NCBI RefSeq assembly: GCF_004379255.2
Contig: NC_056045.1
Location: forward strand, 4,622,560-4,686,559
Source of the DNA: Salvia splendens
Lineage: Eukaryota; Streptophyta; Magnoliopsida; Lamiales; Lamiaceae
Reading direction: 5' to 3'
DNA: 64,000 nt
The translations under genes were made by a program, and so were the position numbers. Shown piece after piece: positions 25,014-36,720 of the stretch. Position 1 is the stretch's first letter. Every line of letters begins with the position of its first letter. The notes under the pieces are model-generated. The model saw nothing but the letters and a program-made list of their open reading frames with translations, had not been told where the DNA came from and did no database searches.

Positions 25014-25110
25014 GTTCGACTCATTCAAGACCTCAACTCGCTTTCAGTATAAGTGGGAGAAATTTAGACGTGTGCACGCTACTATTTTGTATACTCGAAA
25101 GCTGTTTTGA

Positions 25111-25125
25111 GTATAAGTGGGAGAT
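25111..25125 (+). other. Copia polypurine tract
   Basis: The purine-rich gtataagtgggagat directly precedes the 3' LTR. A near copy, gtataagtgggaga, lies about 65 bp upstream near 25048, so the tract appears twice. Confidence 0.8.
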
Positions 25126-26591
25126 TGTTAGGGTTTTGTATACTAGAAATCACCTTTCGAGTGATTGGATACTGTAAAACTCTAATGGTTATTTTCCAAT
25201 AAATGCAACAGATTATTTTTGTCATAATGTTGTTATGTTTTACATTTAATGGTTGTTTATTGCATATTTAAATGTATGAGCAAATGTAACAAAGTCTAAG
25301 TCTTTGTTTTAGTAGACCGGTTGTGGGCGTCGTCCAATTTAAGGTAACACGGTCAGTTCTAAACAAAGAAAAATAAGAATTTCACAACCTAGATAGGCCT
25401 AGACTACCTATCGCGAAAGGTTGCAATGTCAGTCCGATTATTTCTAAACCTTATTGAAATAAGATGACGTTGGTGTGGTATAGCACTGAATGGATCTAAC
25501 AGCAAGACGAGTCTTTATGCTATCTACTGAAAGACGAGGTCTTGAGAATTAATTTCTTAATCAATGTACGTTAGCATTGAGCATACGATATTGAGTATCC
25601 ACTACTTTGACTTACCAAAGGTGCGGGTTTTTTGTAACCCAACGATCCAGGTATATTGGGTAGTGGTGATCATTATCTAGAGGTGCTAGGATTGCTATTA
25701 TGTTGAAACGTGCGCGAGGAGAGTCTCGTTTGATAACATCCACAAGAGGAGCTCGAAACGAGGTTTTATTATTCGGAACCTAGCTAGTTGGAGTTTGATT
25801 ACTCTATGAATAATAAATAAGAGTTTCTTGCTAAGTCCACTCTTGGAATTCGAAATATGTTAATTAATTAAGTCTATAACAGACATTAATTAATTAATGG
25901 ATGTTTCCATCTTAAGCGCGGGAAATAAATCAAATACAATTAAAGGAAACCCGGAATACTTGTAATTTCGGATTTGGAAGACAGTGCAATATTACTTCTG
26001 TAGTGGCTACTCGTAATATTCCAATATAAGCTTATATTAAATTGTGGGTTCAATTTAATTAGTAAAAAGCAAATTGGGTGAGGCTTGTTCCAGATTCTTC
26101 CTTAGATCCCTGACTGGGCCCAATATGTGACTTAAATAAATAGGAGAATAAAGGAGACAGAAAACACAACAATTATTTTGTCAAATTTTCGTCCCCCCTA
26201 TAAAGAGTGATTTTCAAAAATTGTGCTCTCCTCCGTGAGCTGAGTTCTGTCTTCCATTATTCGAGTCCTAGTACGTTGATGAGATTTGCCCACACAAATA
26301 TCAACGTATAGTCCGGGACACCAGTCAGAAGATCCGAGGTCTTATATTGAAGATCTTCACGTGGAGACGGAGCAAGCCATCATCGATTCTTGATTGAATC
26401 AACGAGGTAAATTGGCTAATTCCGTAGTAAGCATGTTTTAGGAATTTTATGTGCTAAAGCATGTTTTAATTCAAGTTATGAGCATGATACATGTGATAAT
26501 TACGCGAATAGATTTTGTCTAAATAATCTGCTAAATAGATCAAATTCATGTGATCCGTTTTGTCCGCACGCTTCCGCTGCCAGCCCCTTCA
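25126..26591 (+). repeat. Copia 3' LTR
   Basis: Same TG...CA boundaries and sequence as 17649-19113, 1466 bp, followed directly by the target duplication aagtg. Confidence 0.97.
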
Positions 26592-26610
26592 AAGTGAGTA
26601 TAGTATATAC

Positions 26611-28718
26611 CTTTTGCTGATCACTGATAATTGTAATGCCTACTCTTTCACCCAATGTCAATTCCTCAATCAGAATTTTAATAAACCAAGTCCAGCATAC
26701 TTCATTCTCAGCTTCAACCACAGCCCGAGCAATGTGGTACATTTGATTATTTCCATCAGTCCCTACGGCGGTGAGCAATATCCCACCAAGATATGTCTTG
26801 AGGAAAGCCTCATCTAGACCAATTACAGGTTTACATCCCTCATTGAATCCCTTTCTCGGGCCACTAAAACCAATATACACAGCTTTGAAAACAACACCTA
26901 CATCTACATGTAGTTCAAACCTCCATTTTCTGTCAGACTTACTCAGCTCCAGAATATAGCTCCCCATCTTTGCATAATGAGCGTCCACCGTTCCCCTCAG
27001 CATGTCAATTGTCTTTCTCTTGGAAAGGTATAACCTCCACTTGGTTGCATCAAAGGCAAACCGTTGCATCAAGTCCTTACCCAACCCTTTACAATTGAAC
27101 TCTAGCCTGATCCTAAACACATGCAAGTATTTTCTGGCAATCCAGTTTGAGGTCACAATTTTGTTTCTCATAGCCCTAGGACATGTGTGCTCTAGTTCAA
27201 ATTTCTTAATCACTACAGAACCATTCATCTTCACTAGGCTCCCAGAACAGAACCACTTACAAGGACTTTTGCAAGCTGCCTCGAATGCCTTCCTACTTGC
27301 TCTTTTGAAGTGAATCTCCCAACCATTCTCCACTGCATTGTCTGTTAGAGCATCCCTTGCTTGAAAGCTATCAACAAATCCCATTCCAATGCACAATTTC
27401 AAATTTTTATGATCACACCATGGATCATACATCACTTTACCATGCCTTTCCAACCTTCTTCTCCCTTCATCTTGAGAATTAGTTGAACTAGAGTATATGT
27501 CACCTTCTTCAGAATTGTCATCCTCAGACACATAGTCACTTTTTTTCCCTCCACTGACTAGGCCATAGAAGATGTCATCAGTAACAACAAACTCTATTTC
27601 TTTATTTTCTTTTGCCTTCTTCCTCCCCTGTGTGTATTCCTCATCCTCAGACACTAACTCCTTAGCATCCATGTCATCATCAGTTTCCTCATCATCAGAA
27701 GATGGTATATAACTCTCATCCTTCTCACTGTCATATCCCATACCCACTCCCATATTTTGATCAGCATTATCTCCCACACTCTCAGGATTACTAGCTCTCA
27801 TTCCCACATCACCCAACACCTTAGCATCAGAATTCCTATCAGCCGCATCCTCAACAACACTCTTACCCACATCCTTAGATACATAATCACTAGCTCACAC
27901 ATCTTCACCCACACTCTTACCAACCTCCTCAGCTGCAGAATTCCTAGCCCCCCCACTCTTACCCACACTTTCAACCACTGACTTCTGCGAAGACTGGAAC
28001 AACCTCTTCTTCACACTGCTTTCAACACTCTTCACCACACTATTTTGGGAACATACTGACGGTAACTTGCCAGCCTTGGAGGTTGTTTACTTTCTACTCC
28101 TGGTGGTACACTTTCTATTATTCACAGACTCAACATTACTCATTCTGACTGACTCAAACTCTACCACTCAATGCCTGACAGCTTCATCATCCATGGTGTC
28201 TCCCCCACCCACGGATTTATCTTCATCAATATGCTCTAGGCCACCCTTCTTCCCACCAACCACATACACATCACACACTTGAACTTTAACTGTGGTTAGA
28301 AACTTCAACATCAACATCAACATCAACATCACCTCTGCATCACCTATGATGTTAATAAACTCCATTCCCCACTTCCTCTTGAAACAAAGTCTATCCTAGG
28401 TATCTAACCCTAGCTTGTTCAGTTCATCTACTAAGTCGAAGTAGCCAAATCTTTCTGGATCGAACCCACTACCTTTCCACATTTCCCCACCTATGTATTT
28501 CTCGCAAATCCTCTCATGTGGAATGAAACTCCCCCCATGGTAAATCCGAAGCCGAAAAGGCTTGCTGAAAAAATCAAAAAATAGAAACAAAGCATGTTTA
28601 AGCTAATGTAAACTAAATTGATGCAAAATGGTGGCCAACCAACGCTTTTGCAGTATAAAGGGCAAAAATATGCTTACGGGTTCACAATCGGCTTGTCTGG
28701 GAAGAAGCCCTCCCACAT
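26611..28718 (-). pseudogene. MULE transposase, N-terminal and core part
   Basis: Exon 1 is 28718-28678 (MWEGFFPDKPIVNP) and exon 2 is 28564-26611, with GT-AG borders. Exon 2 opens with a PB1-like region (LRIYHGGSFIP, YIGGEMWKG). An acidic low-complexity stretch follows (SEDEEYTQGRKKAKE). Next is the MuDR/FAR1-like domain, with FQARDALTDNAVENGWEIHF and CKWFCSGSL and then HTCPRAMRN. Last is the start of the MULE DDE domain (KPVIGLDEAFLKTYLGGILL, then AVVEAENEVCWTWF and ISDQQK). Exon 2 ends at a GT donor (26610-26609). Four in-frame stops break it, at about 28397, 28168, 28091 and 27897, with no frameshift in 2 kb. The gene continues at 17571 beyond the copia. Confidence 0.88.
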
Positions 28719-29584
28719 ATCCACGTCGAAGAAACCTTACGCTTGGTCCGTCGCCTTACGCAGTTAATGGTCTGTCGCCTTAGCACAAATCGTCGTCATT
28801 TGCTCGTCGTCGCCTCAAGATTCCTTAGCGTTCGTCGGAAGTCGTCGATTTAGGTTTAGGGTAATTCAATTTGGGGATGTGGCTGATTTCATCCCTATTT
28901 TGGTATTTGTTTTTTTAAAATTTTGTTTTTAAATTTATTTTTTTAATTCTTCACAGTCACTAAATTGTTGCCCATGTAAGCGGCCACGAGACGCCACATC
29001 ATTTAAAAACGACACGTCAGCTCACTCTTTCACCGGAAAAACAATCATGGGAAATCGGCGACTAAATGCAAAGTTGATGACTTTATACTCTAATTTTAAA
29101 GGTCGTGGGAAAAATCGGAATTCGGGTTTCGTCCTTAAAATAAAGTTAGGTTATTTTTCACGTAGTCACAGTTCGCAATTGCGTAGGGTTTCGTCCTTGT
29201 CATCACTACCCACAACTGCTCTTCATTTGCCGGAGAATCGGACTGTGTATCTCCGCCGCCATGCCGCAACCACTTCCATCAACTTCTCTCCACAATTCCA
29301 CGTTAATCAATATTGAAATTGGATTAATTTTTGTCTCTGTTTCCTGAAAATATTCCCCAAATCAATTTCATTCAATACTTTTATATACTCTCTTCAAAAT
29401 AAGTAGTATATAATCTCTTCATTCTATTTCTATTAGGTTCACACTCCATAGACATTTCTTAATTTAGCGAAAATAGACAAGTTACTCCTTTTTCCCTTCA
29501 TTTTTCGGTTTCTTGGATGGCCCCCGATTGAGCACTGTAGCGACTTGTTAGCGAATTGGTATTAGGGTTTAGGGGCGAAGTTTT

Positions 29585-32500
29585 ATGGAATTGCAGAGTG
29601 CAGTGATGGAGGGAGATGATCAGACATTTAAGGCAAATTTCTCGAGTGAAGGAGTTTCTAGGCTTCGTGGTGTCGTTGAGGAGAAGCTCAAGGAGTTCAT
29701 GGGTGATTACACCGATGAAACTCTCGTGGTAGGAATTGAAGTTTATTGGATAATTTAATTGACAGTTTTTATCCGAAATGTGTGTGTCTGGGGATTATAG
29801 ATGCAAGCTCTGTACGTGGCTTGTATCTTAAATATGTGTGGAATGTGGAAGAGATGTTGTAATTTTTTAATTGAATAAAGTGAGTTATGGGCTAGTATAA
29901 CGATCATGTAAATTAGTGTTATTTGAATGAGCTGGATATTGGTACTATTACCAGATTCTAGTTTCATTCATTTACCAGCTTCACAAAGATAGCGGAACTC
30001 ATTGCTGCTTGTTTTAATGAGACTTGAGCATTTGTTTTAGTGTATACATTTCTTGCTCTGGTGTAATTGTCTATTGGACTACTTTATTTTGCTCTCTCCC
30101 CTGTCATTTTTCAAACTTTGACCTCTACTCTGTTATACACTGAATTCCTTTCCAACTTATTGAATATATTCATTTTGAGTATGTATGTGTGTTTTCTATG
30201 TTTTAATTTGTACCTTGGATGTGTCAACTTATATACCATTACAAAATTTTGAAATGTTTTCTCTTTTTAGTTTTTATGCAATTTGATTCTGCTTGTGTCC
30301 ACTCAGACCTGTGTGTGTGTGTGCGTGTGCGTGTGTTTCTTTATTGCATCCTACATATAGCTGATCTTGTATAATTTGTAATCCAGGAATATGTAATAGT
30401 CTTGCTAAAAAATGGTAGGAGTAAGGATGAAGCAAAGAATGAGCTGGATGTCTTTTTAGGAGATGACAGCGACTCGTTCATATCTTGGTAAGATTACTTC
30501 AGTTTGCATATTACGATGATATGCATCTGTTCTAATATTTGATAACGCTTCCCAACTGTTGTGAACTTTTTGCAAGGCTATGGGACCATCTGGGATCTAA
30601 TTTGAGTGTATACGCCCAAGCACAAGAACTTCAACCAGGATTCCCCAAAACAGAACCTTCTGCAGGGGATCAGCCTGGGAATGCTGGATCTGATCAGATG
30701 GAATCTGAAGCTGATAAAGGAAACTATGTTGAAACATATGGGCACCATAAAAATCGGGAAAATAAAGGGCACCTAAGGGGTGGTGATGAAGCCCCCCTTC
30801 CTCGATCAGAGATGAAGTCTGTGGCCAAAAATGTAAATATCAGAGATGAAGATCAGCCTAGTGATTCTCAATCTAAACCACACCGTGTTCTTCGGTCAAC
30901 AATTCATAAAAAAAGAAGGCGAAATGATGAGGAGCAACATCAAAGAAAGGTGACATTTTCATGCTTTTTGTACAATTTTAGTATGTACTTTTTGCACTAG
31001 TAAAGTTCTTGTGTCCTTCTATGTGAGATATTTCAAAGGGGTCTAGAACATTATTTGGTTTTGCAGTTTTGCACTTCATGGCTCTTGAGGACAGTTATAA
31101 AGTTGGTTTTAGTGGACCTTAGATATATTGACCGTATTCCTCAGTCTGCATATTTTGCCTCCCCCTCTGCTATCTATTATTTATTTGGTATCTGCATATT
31201 TCACCATCTGGGTATGCACCTGAGAAGGAAATCCCTTGAAGGAAAAGAAAGTATACTTAAATAAAACATTAGTCAATGATTCATCTGTGTTATGTTGTTT
31301 GAGACTGTTTGTACAACCTGTGAGACATTAGCTGTCATTATGTTGTACAATCGGCATTGTGTATTTTCTGATACTATAGTTATCTTTTTATTTTAGGAAA
31401 TAAAGGAAGATGAATGCTGTTGGTGAATGTTTGTGTATCACTGAATATAAACATTCAAATGAATCCTTTCTAAAGTGTTGTGTACAATCTAAGAATAGTG
31501 TGTAGTTTTCTCTCTTTCTTGTCTACGTCAAGTACCTTGGCTTTGCAATATAACTAATTTATATACTACCCTTACATATATTGAATTTTGAGGACTCTAG
31601 TGATGAAAAGAGCATGCACATCATGGGATATATTACTACGATTCATTAATACCATAGACTTACTCTTGGTTCATTTACCCGAGTTTGTATTTCTTCTGAA
31701 TCCTGTAAACTCTGATGTCTTAGGGTAAGTACTCTCTGCATCTACCTCCCAATTTTATCATATACTCCCTCCGTCTCATTCAAGATGACCATCTTTCCTT
31801 TTTTGTTTGTCCCAATCAAGAAGACCACCTTCTAATTTTGGAAATAACCTCCTCTCTCCTCTCTCTCCTCATTAAATTATTCAACTACATTTTTCCTCTC
31901 TACTTTATTCCACCTAACAACACTTCCTAAAATCTCGTGCCACTCAAGAACGGAGGGAGTACCTCGTTCTGGGCAATTGAGTGGTCTGGTTCCGTCCTAA
32001 TCCCTTGCCCTGCCTTTCGAGCGAGTTTCTTCAGTAGTGAACAATGTTATCAGTTGGGGGTTATGGTGGGTGCCGGTGGCAGTTTTTGAGGATTCTGCCA
32101 CCACCACCCAGTGCCCTGGTGGTTTTGAAGTGGTAGTTATGGATGTCTCGCCCGCATGTCCTAACTTTTTTTATTAATAATTGACCCGAGAGGACCTTAC
32201 TTAGAAGTTATGGTTGAGTTCTTTATCTCAAGATTCATGGCTTCTCTTCCCACTTTCCAGTCTTAATCCTTCTAATTTCTCGTCACACTCTCTCTGTTCT
32301 TCATTGACGCCCACTGAGACATCGGGCGATCATAAGCTGCATCAGTTCTTTTTTGTTTTTTTTGCACAGTTGCACACAGATTGAGTTTTTTCTTTACAAA
32401 TACTGTGGTATTTCATGTCTTCTTGTAATTAATTATACTTCAGGTAAAATAAAGATAATTATCTATTTATATATTCTGGTCTATGGCTTTGTGGCTCAAT

Positions 32501-35500
32501 ATTGTGTTAGAACTTAAGATATACTCCTCCGTCCACGAAAAAATAGTCTCATTTTTCCATTTTGGAGTGTCCACGAAAAATTCTCATTTAAAAAATGAAA
32601 ACTTTCGCATACTTTACCCACTTTTTCTCTTCCTCTCTCTTACCTTTTCCCCTTCTCTCTCTTACTTAATCAATTTCTCATTAAAATCTGTGTGTCCAAC
32701 AAGGGGCCTAATTTTCATGAATGAACGGAGTTTAATTTTCTATTTTATTTTATCAATTTCCGTAGTTTTAACATCTTGATCCTTAAACTTGTAAAATATT
32801 TACTCCCTCCGTCCCGCTTTAGCATTCCCAGGCACTTTTAAGCACTCATTTTGTAAAAATGATAATAAATAATGTAAGTGGAGAAATGGTAAAGTAAGAG
32901 AAAGAATAATGTAGAGAAAAGTCTTATCTACGTTATTCTCTCTCTTACTTTATCATTTCTCCACTTTAACTATTTATTATCATTTTTACAAAATGAGTGC
33001 TCAAAAGTGGCTGGGATTTAGCAGGACGGAGGGAGTATTATTTACGCTGCATGCATCCACCCTTGATGAAATTGGTAGGGAGCATACTTCTCTAGAGTCC
33101 ATTACTTTGTCATTTGTGCAATGAGCTTCTTGGCTGAATTTGACAACTCAATTGCCTTAGGAACCAGACACGGCCCTTTACAAAGTAAGGTGCACCTTCT
33201 ATCATGTCATGTGGGCTATAATAATCTGTATTTAGTATCTTCGTAGTAGATAAGACTTCATTGAGCCTGACAGAAATAATTCCCAGCTTAAGAAAAATTA
33301 TTTAAATGCTGACATTAACAACTATCTTGAAGTCATAATCTTCTACCATTCTCTTTTAGAAAAAGATTGAGATCGCATGTGGAGAAGAAACTCATTTTAT
33401 TGTTGCTTTGATATGGAAACTGGCCTTTGTGTGTTCCTTGATCTTTTATCTTGAAAAGATCTTAAGTCCCTGTGGTGCTTTTCGCTTCACTTATTTGTTG
33501 CTTCAAATTGGCAGAGAGAAGTGTCCCAGTCAACTGTTAGTGCCCCGAAAAGACTACTGCAATTTGCTGTACGTGATGCTGTTGCTACTTCGAGGCCACC
33601 AAATGCAACAGCAGAGCCTTCAGTCAAACGTCTACGCTCAGTGGTTTCAACAACGGAGTCATATGCAGAAGCACGCCCTCAGAGGATTCGTCACGCTTCT
33701 ATGTCTGTGGCTATTAAAGCTATGGCTGAAGCAGTGAAGGATGTAGCTAAAGTTAGGCCTTCCCGTAATGTGTTTGATAGGCTTGGTAATGCTATGAATG
33801 GCCCAAACACTAGCAGTCACTGCCAATATGGAGGTGTTACTGAAGATGCTGTTGATGGAGATTTTAATGTTGAGATGGAGAGTCTTCACTCTTCTTATTA
33901 CCCACGAGATGATATCAGCGTGCTACAAGAAGGGAACATGCCATCTTTTCATGAAGAAGTCATGGATATTGCTCGGGGATATGACAGAGAAAATTATGAT
34001 GAAAGGGGACGAGAAGGCACAGATATTTATCCATCAGGCTCATCTAGTGGAAAATGGGTAGAGAGCTCCTTGAAGTTTCAATATGGTGCTGCTGATCACG
34101 TTGATGGAACAGCATACAGACCACGTAAAGATATTATTCGACCTGCGGCAGTGCATAGTGCAATCCCCACGGATTCTTCTTCTGTAAGCATGAAAATGAG
34201 GAAACCTCAATACCAGGAAGAAATAGAGGCAGCTGAGATGGATGATCATGAAAGAATGCGAGGTGCTGATGCTGTTTCTACAAACTCTGAAGTGTGGTTG
34301 ATGAAAACAAACAACAATCATACAGTGCCTTTTAATGGAAATGTAAGAAATTTAACTAAATTCATGCAATTTAATGGAAATGTAAGAAATTTTTTTATCA
34401 TTAACTTGATTCCTCTGACTTGCTTTCTAACAGGCAAAGCCTGATGCTACTCTGCACGAATCTGAAAGGAGTCAGGGACCAAGTGGTGAGCCTTCTATCG
34501 CTCCTTAAGTTTCATTTTTCACTCTATATTTTATTCTCTAGTTCAGTGGTATTCTTGGCCATAGATGATATATCTCTTCCGATGCATTACCAACTTGAAA
34601 AGAATTGCATATTTGTCATGCTCTTGTCCTCTATCTTAATCCATATTGTATGCAGGTTTACGTAATACTGGTCCACCAGCTGAAGACGCTGATTCCTGCA
34701 CCATCTTTGTTAGCAATGTAACTCCCTCATATTAAGCCCCAAGTTTTCTTTTTGGTCGATTCTGTCATTACATTTTTTCTAATATCCTCCGTTTTTATGA
34801 CCAACACATTTAGGTTCATTTTGCTGCCACTAAGGATAGCCTATCTAGACATTTCAACAAGTTTGGAGAAGTCTTGAAAGTTATCATCTTAACTGATCCG
34901 GCTACTGGGCAACCAAAAGGGTAAGGTGTTTCAGATGCTTCATTCCCTTAATCCAGTTTGTAGTATTTCTAAATAGTTCTCCTTATTCAGATCAGCATAT
35001 ATAGAATTTATGAGTAAAGAAGCGGCTGAGCTTGCTTTGTCTTTGGACGGCACATCCTTTTTGTCACGCATTTTGAAGGTATGTAATTAAGAATAATACA
35101 AGTTTTAGATGTACGACTTGCATAATGGTTTTTTGAAGCTGGGATCAGCTTCTTGCATCAATTTGTTTGATTCTGTGGTATGCCTCTAAATGCTTAGATG
35201 ACTTATTTTACTTGAAACTTAACCTTACAAACATTCCTGATATGCCACTTAAGTTGTTTGCTGGGCCTAAAAAGAGTGATGGGTATGTAGATGAGCATAG
35301 GTTTGCAACTTTGCTTGAAAAATGTTTTCACAGTTAGTTTGAACATAAAGTCGTAAACATGGATTAATAACACAGGTAAGAAGAGTTAATTACTTTGAAC
35401 TAAAACTTAATCTTATCTTCAGATTGTAAAGAAGACCTCTGCTCAACCTGATGTTGCATCTGCTATGACATGGCCTCGCGTTGCTCGGGCATCTCCTTTT

Positions 35501-35728
35501 GTTGTTCCAAGATATGACAGAGCTCCTTTCGCTAGAGGTATGCAATACAGGGGTGGTCGTGTACCTATGATGTTGCCGGGTGCAAGGAGTTTCCAGTGGA
35601 AGCGAGGGTCTGACTCAACTGTGCCCGAGACTTTAGGCCAGGCATCGAACAGCATGATTTTATCACCAACTACACGTAGTCTCACATATGTCAGAGCAGA
35701 AACCAAGACAAATGTGAGTTCAGGTTAA
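29585..35728 (+). CDS. PWI-like and RRM domain RNA-binding protein
   Basis: Nine coding exons with GT-AG borders: 29585-29728, 30387-30487, 30577-30949, 33515-34342, 34434-34485, 34656-34717, 34814-34920, 34991-35078 and 35423-35728. They total 2061 nt (686 aa), in frame throughout. Residues about 15-90 form a PWI-like helical region (VSRLRGVVEEKLKEFMGDYT, then EYVIVLLKNGR, FLGDDSDSFISWLWDHL), as at the N-terminus of Nab2/ZC3H14-type proteins. The middle is charged and probably disordered, with a basic STIHKKRRR stretch. The C-terminal RRM has RNP2 TIFVSN and RNP1 KGSAYIEF. The tail is Arg/Gly-rich (RGMQYRGGRVP). I see no CCCH fingers. The likely role is nuclear mRNA processing. The exon 4 donor is duplicated (34343 and 34382). 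Confidence 0.9.
31765..31959. mobile_element. Stowaway-type MITE in PWI/RRM gene intron 3
   Basis: Starts CTCCCTCCGTCTCATTCAAG and ends AAGAACGGAGGGAG, flanked by TA. It is related to the copy at 12848. Confidence 0.85.
32524..32731. mobile_element. Stowaway-like MITE, diverged, in intron 3
   Basis: The left end is CTCCTCCGTCCACGAAAAAA and the right end ends near ATGAACGGAG. The interior has tctctcttaccttttcc and a second gtccacgaaaaa block. The right boundary is approximate. Confidence 0.6.
32803..33035. mobile_element. Foldback Stowaway-type MITE in intron 3
   Basis: Starts CTCCCTCCGTCCCGCTTTAG and ends GCAGGACGGAGGGAG with TA flanks. Nearly the whole element is one inverted repeat. The left arm block actcattttgtaaaaatgat pairs with atcatttttacaaaatgagt in the right arm, and the pairing continues through the gagaaatggtaaagtaagag / ctcttactttatcatttctc arms. 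The transcript of this intron would hold a hairpin with arms of about 100 nt. Confidence 0.9.
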
Positions 35729-36410
35729 TTTGTTTATAACTCAGCGCCGTGCAGGGATATTTTGAACACCGGCATTGTTTTTGCTTTGTCGACATGATCA
35801 GCCAATTGCAGAGGTGCATGAGTTGAGGAATAATATCCGCTTTACATTATTAGTACAGTGAAGACGGGGTGATTCTGGGCGTTGTGAGGGAACAGAAACC
35901 ACCTGATTTTGTGAATGTATTGGACTGAATGCAGCCAGAGTAGACATTATGCTCTCAGAATGTTTTTGGTTTTGCACTTATCTTTTTATGATCGTTTGAA
36001 TACGAAATGAAAAATGAAAAAATGGAAATAAATGAAAAATGTTTGCTGAATATCTCCTTTCACTCTTTCTACAATTGTGTTCTTTTCGGTGATACTGTAA
36101 ATGATTTTATTCTCAGATGGTTGAATTCTTTACTTGTGGGTTGAAATAGTTGTCTAATTGTGATAAATTAAAGAATTAATGGACATGAGATTCTAAATTG
36201 TGCAATTATATAAACCTCTTAAACAGGATTGTATCATATTCATATGCCATGCCAAATAATGGATCTATAAAACTATGGAACCAATAACATATAGTAAAAT
36301 GTATATAGTGATGTAAATAGGTAAGTAAATTCTTATTCCATCGTATATCACATAAAATGAAAATATAAAAATGGAAAGAAAATTACAATTATGAATCCAT
36401 ATATTAACCT
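35729..36410. other. 3' region of PWI/RRM gene and short intergenic
   Basis: The first few hundred bases are probably 3'UTR of the PWI/RRM gene. aaatgaaaaatgaaaaaatg runs lie around 36000. The remainder is AT-rich with nothing recognisable. The gene and the AGP-like gene at 36411 are convergent. Confidence 0.5.
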
Positions 36411-36617
36411 CTAATGCATGTAGAGGGCAAAATAGGATATTAACGCAGTCGCGACGGCAGGCAAGGCAGCAACAGCAACAGCAACAGCATCGCTGCTAAA
36501 TACAACGGGGGTTGGAGCTGGAGTGTCTACGACTGTGGAAGCAGCAGCTGCTGCGGCAGCGCTCATGGCTGAGGCGGCAATGAGGAGGCCACAGCAAACG
36601 ATTTTCTTCATCGTCAT
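36411..36617 (-). CDS. AGP23: Arabinogalactan peptide, AGP23-like
   Basis: The product is 68 residues (66 if the second ATG at 36611 is used). It has an N-terminal secretion signal (MTMKKIVCCGLLIAASAMSA), an Ala-rich stretch and a short Pro core (TPAPTP) for hydroxylation and arabinogalactan addition. A C-terminal hydrophobic segment (AVAVAVAALPAVATALISYF) follows, as needed for a GPI anchor. The start MxMKKI and the end (YFALYMH) resemble AGP23 of Arabidopsis, a pollen-expressed peptide. It would be a secreted, GPI-anchored, plasma-membrane proteoglycan peptide. Single exon, intact. Name by similarity only. Confidence 0.78.
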   Translation of the reverse strand: MTMKKIVCCGLLIAASAMSAAAAAAASTVVDTPAPTPVVFSSDAVAVAVAALPAVATALISYFALYMH

Positions 36618-36720
36618 TTTTGTCGATGAAGAAAAGCTGTTGCCTAGCTCTCCTGATCGAATGATATTCCATTTTTATAGTAGTTTCTGTTTCTAACATA
36701 ATTTTGGCAACATCTACCAT

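Larger units (their letters stand above)
17649..26591 (+). mobile_element. Ty1/copia LTR retrotransposon nested in the MULE
   Basis: It has two LTRs of about 1465 bp, a tRNA-Met-type primer binding site, a 2-kb leader, a single gag-pol frame and polypurine tracts. A perfect 5-bp target duplication, aagtg, lies at 17644-17648 and 26592-26596. The LTRs differ at only about twenty positions by eye, mostly transitions, so the insertion is fairly recent. It lies in the opposite orientation to the MULE transposase gene, inside that gene's small intron. Confidence 0.97.
14945..29134. mobile_element. Mutator-like element (MULE) carrying a nested copia
   Basis: Long inverted terminal regions are visible. 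The left (about 14980-15060) contains ttttcccacgacctttaaaa and tataaagtcaccaactttgc. The right (about 29065-29130, reverse complement) contains ttttcccacgacctttaaaa and tataaagtcatcaactttgc. The outer part of the right arm seems shortened. The direct repeat ttaaaataaag is present at 14934-14944 and 29135-29145. Inside are a decayed MURA-like transposase gene (minus strand, two parts) and a convergent GRF zinc-finger ORF (plus strand). Removing the copia at 17649-26591 leaves a 5.2-kb element. The right end lies 450 bp upstream of the PWI/RRM gene start codon. Confidence 0.82.

Noticed and set aside
30308..30335. TG-rich run in intron 1 of the PWI/RRM gene as a regulatory site
   Set aside because: It is a simple microsatellite within an intron with no further support.
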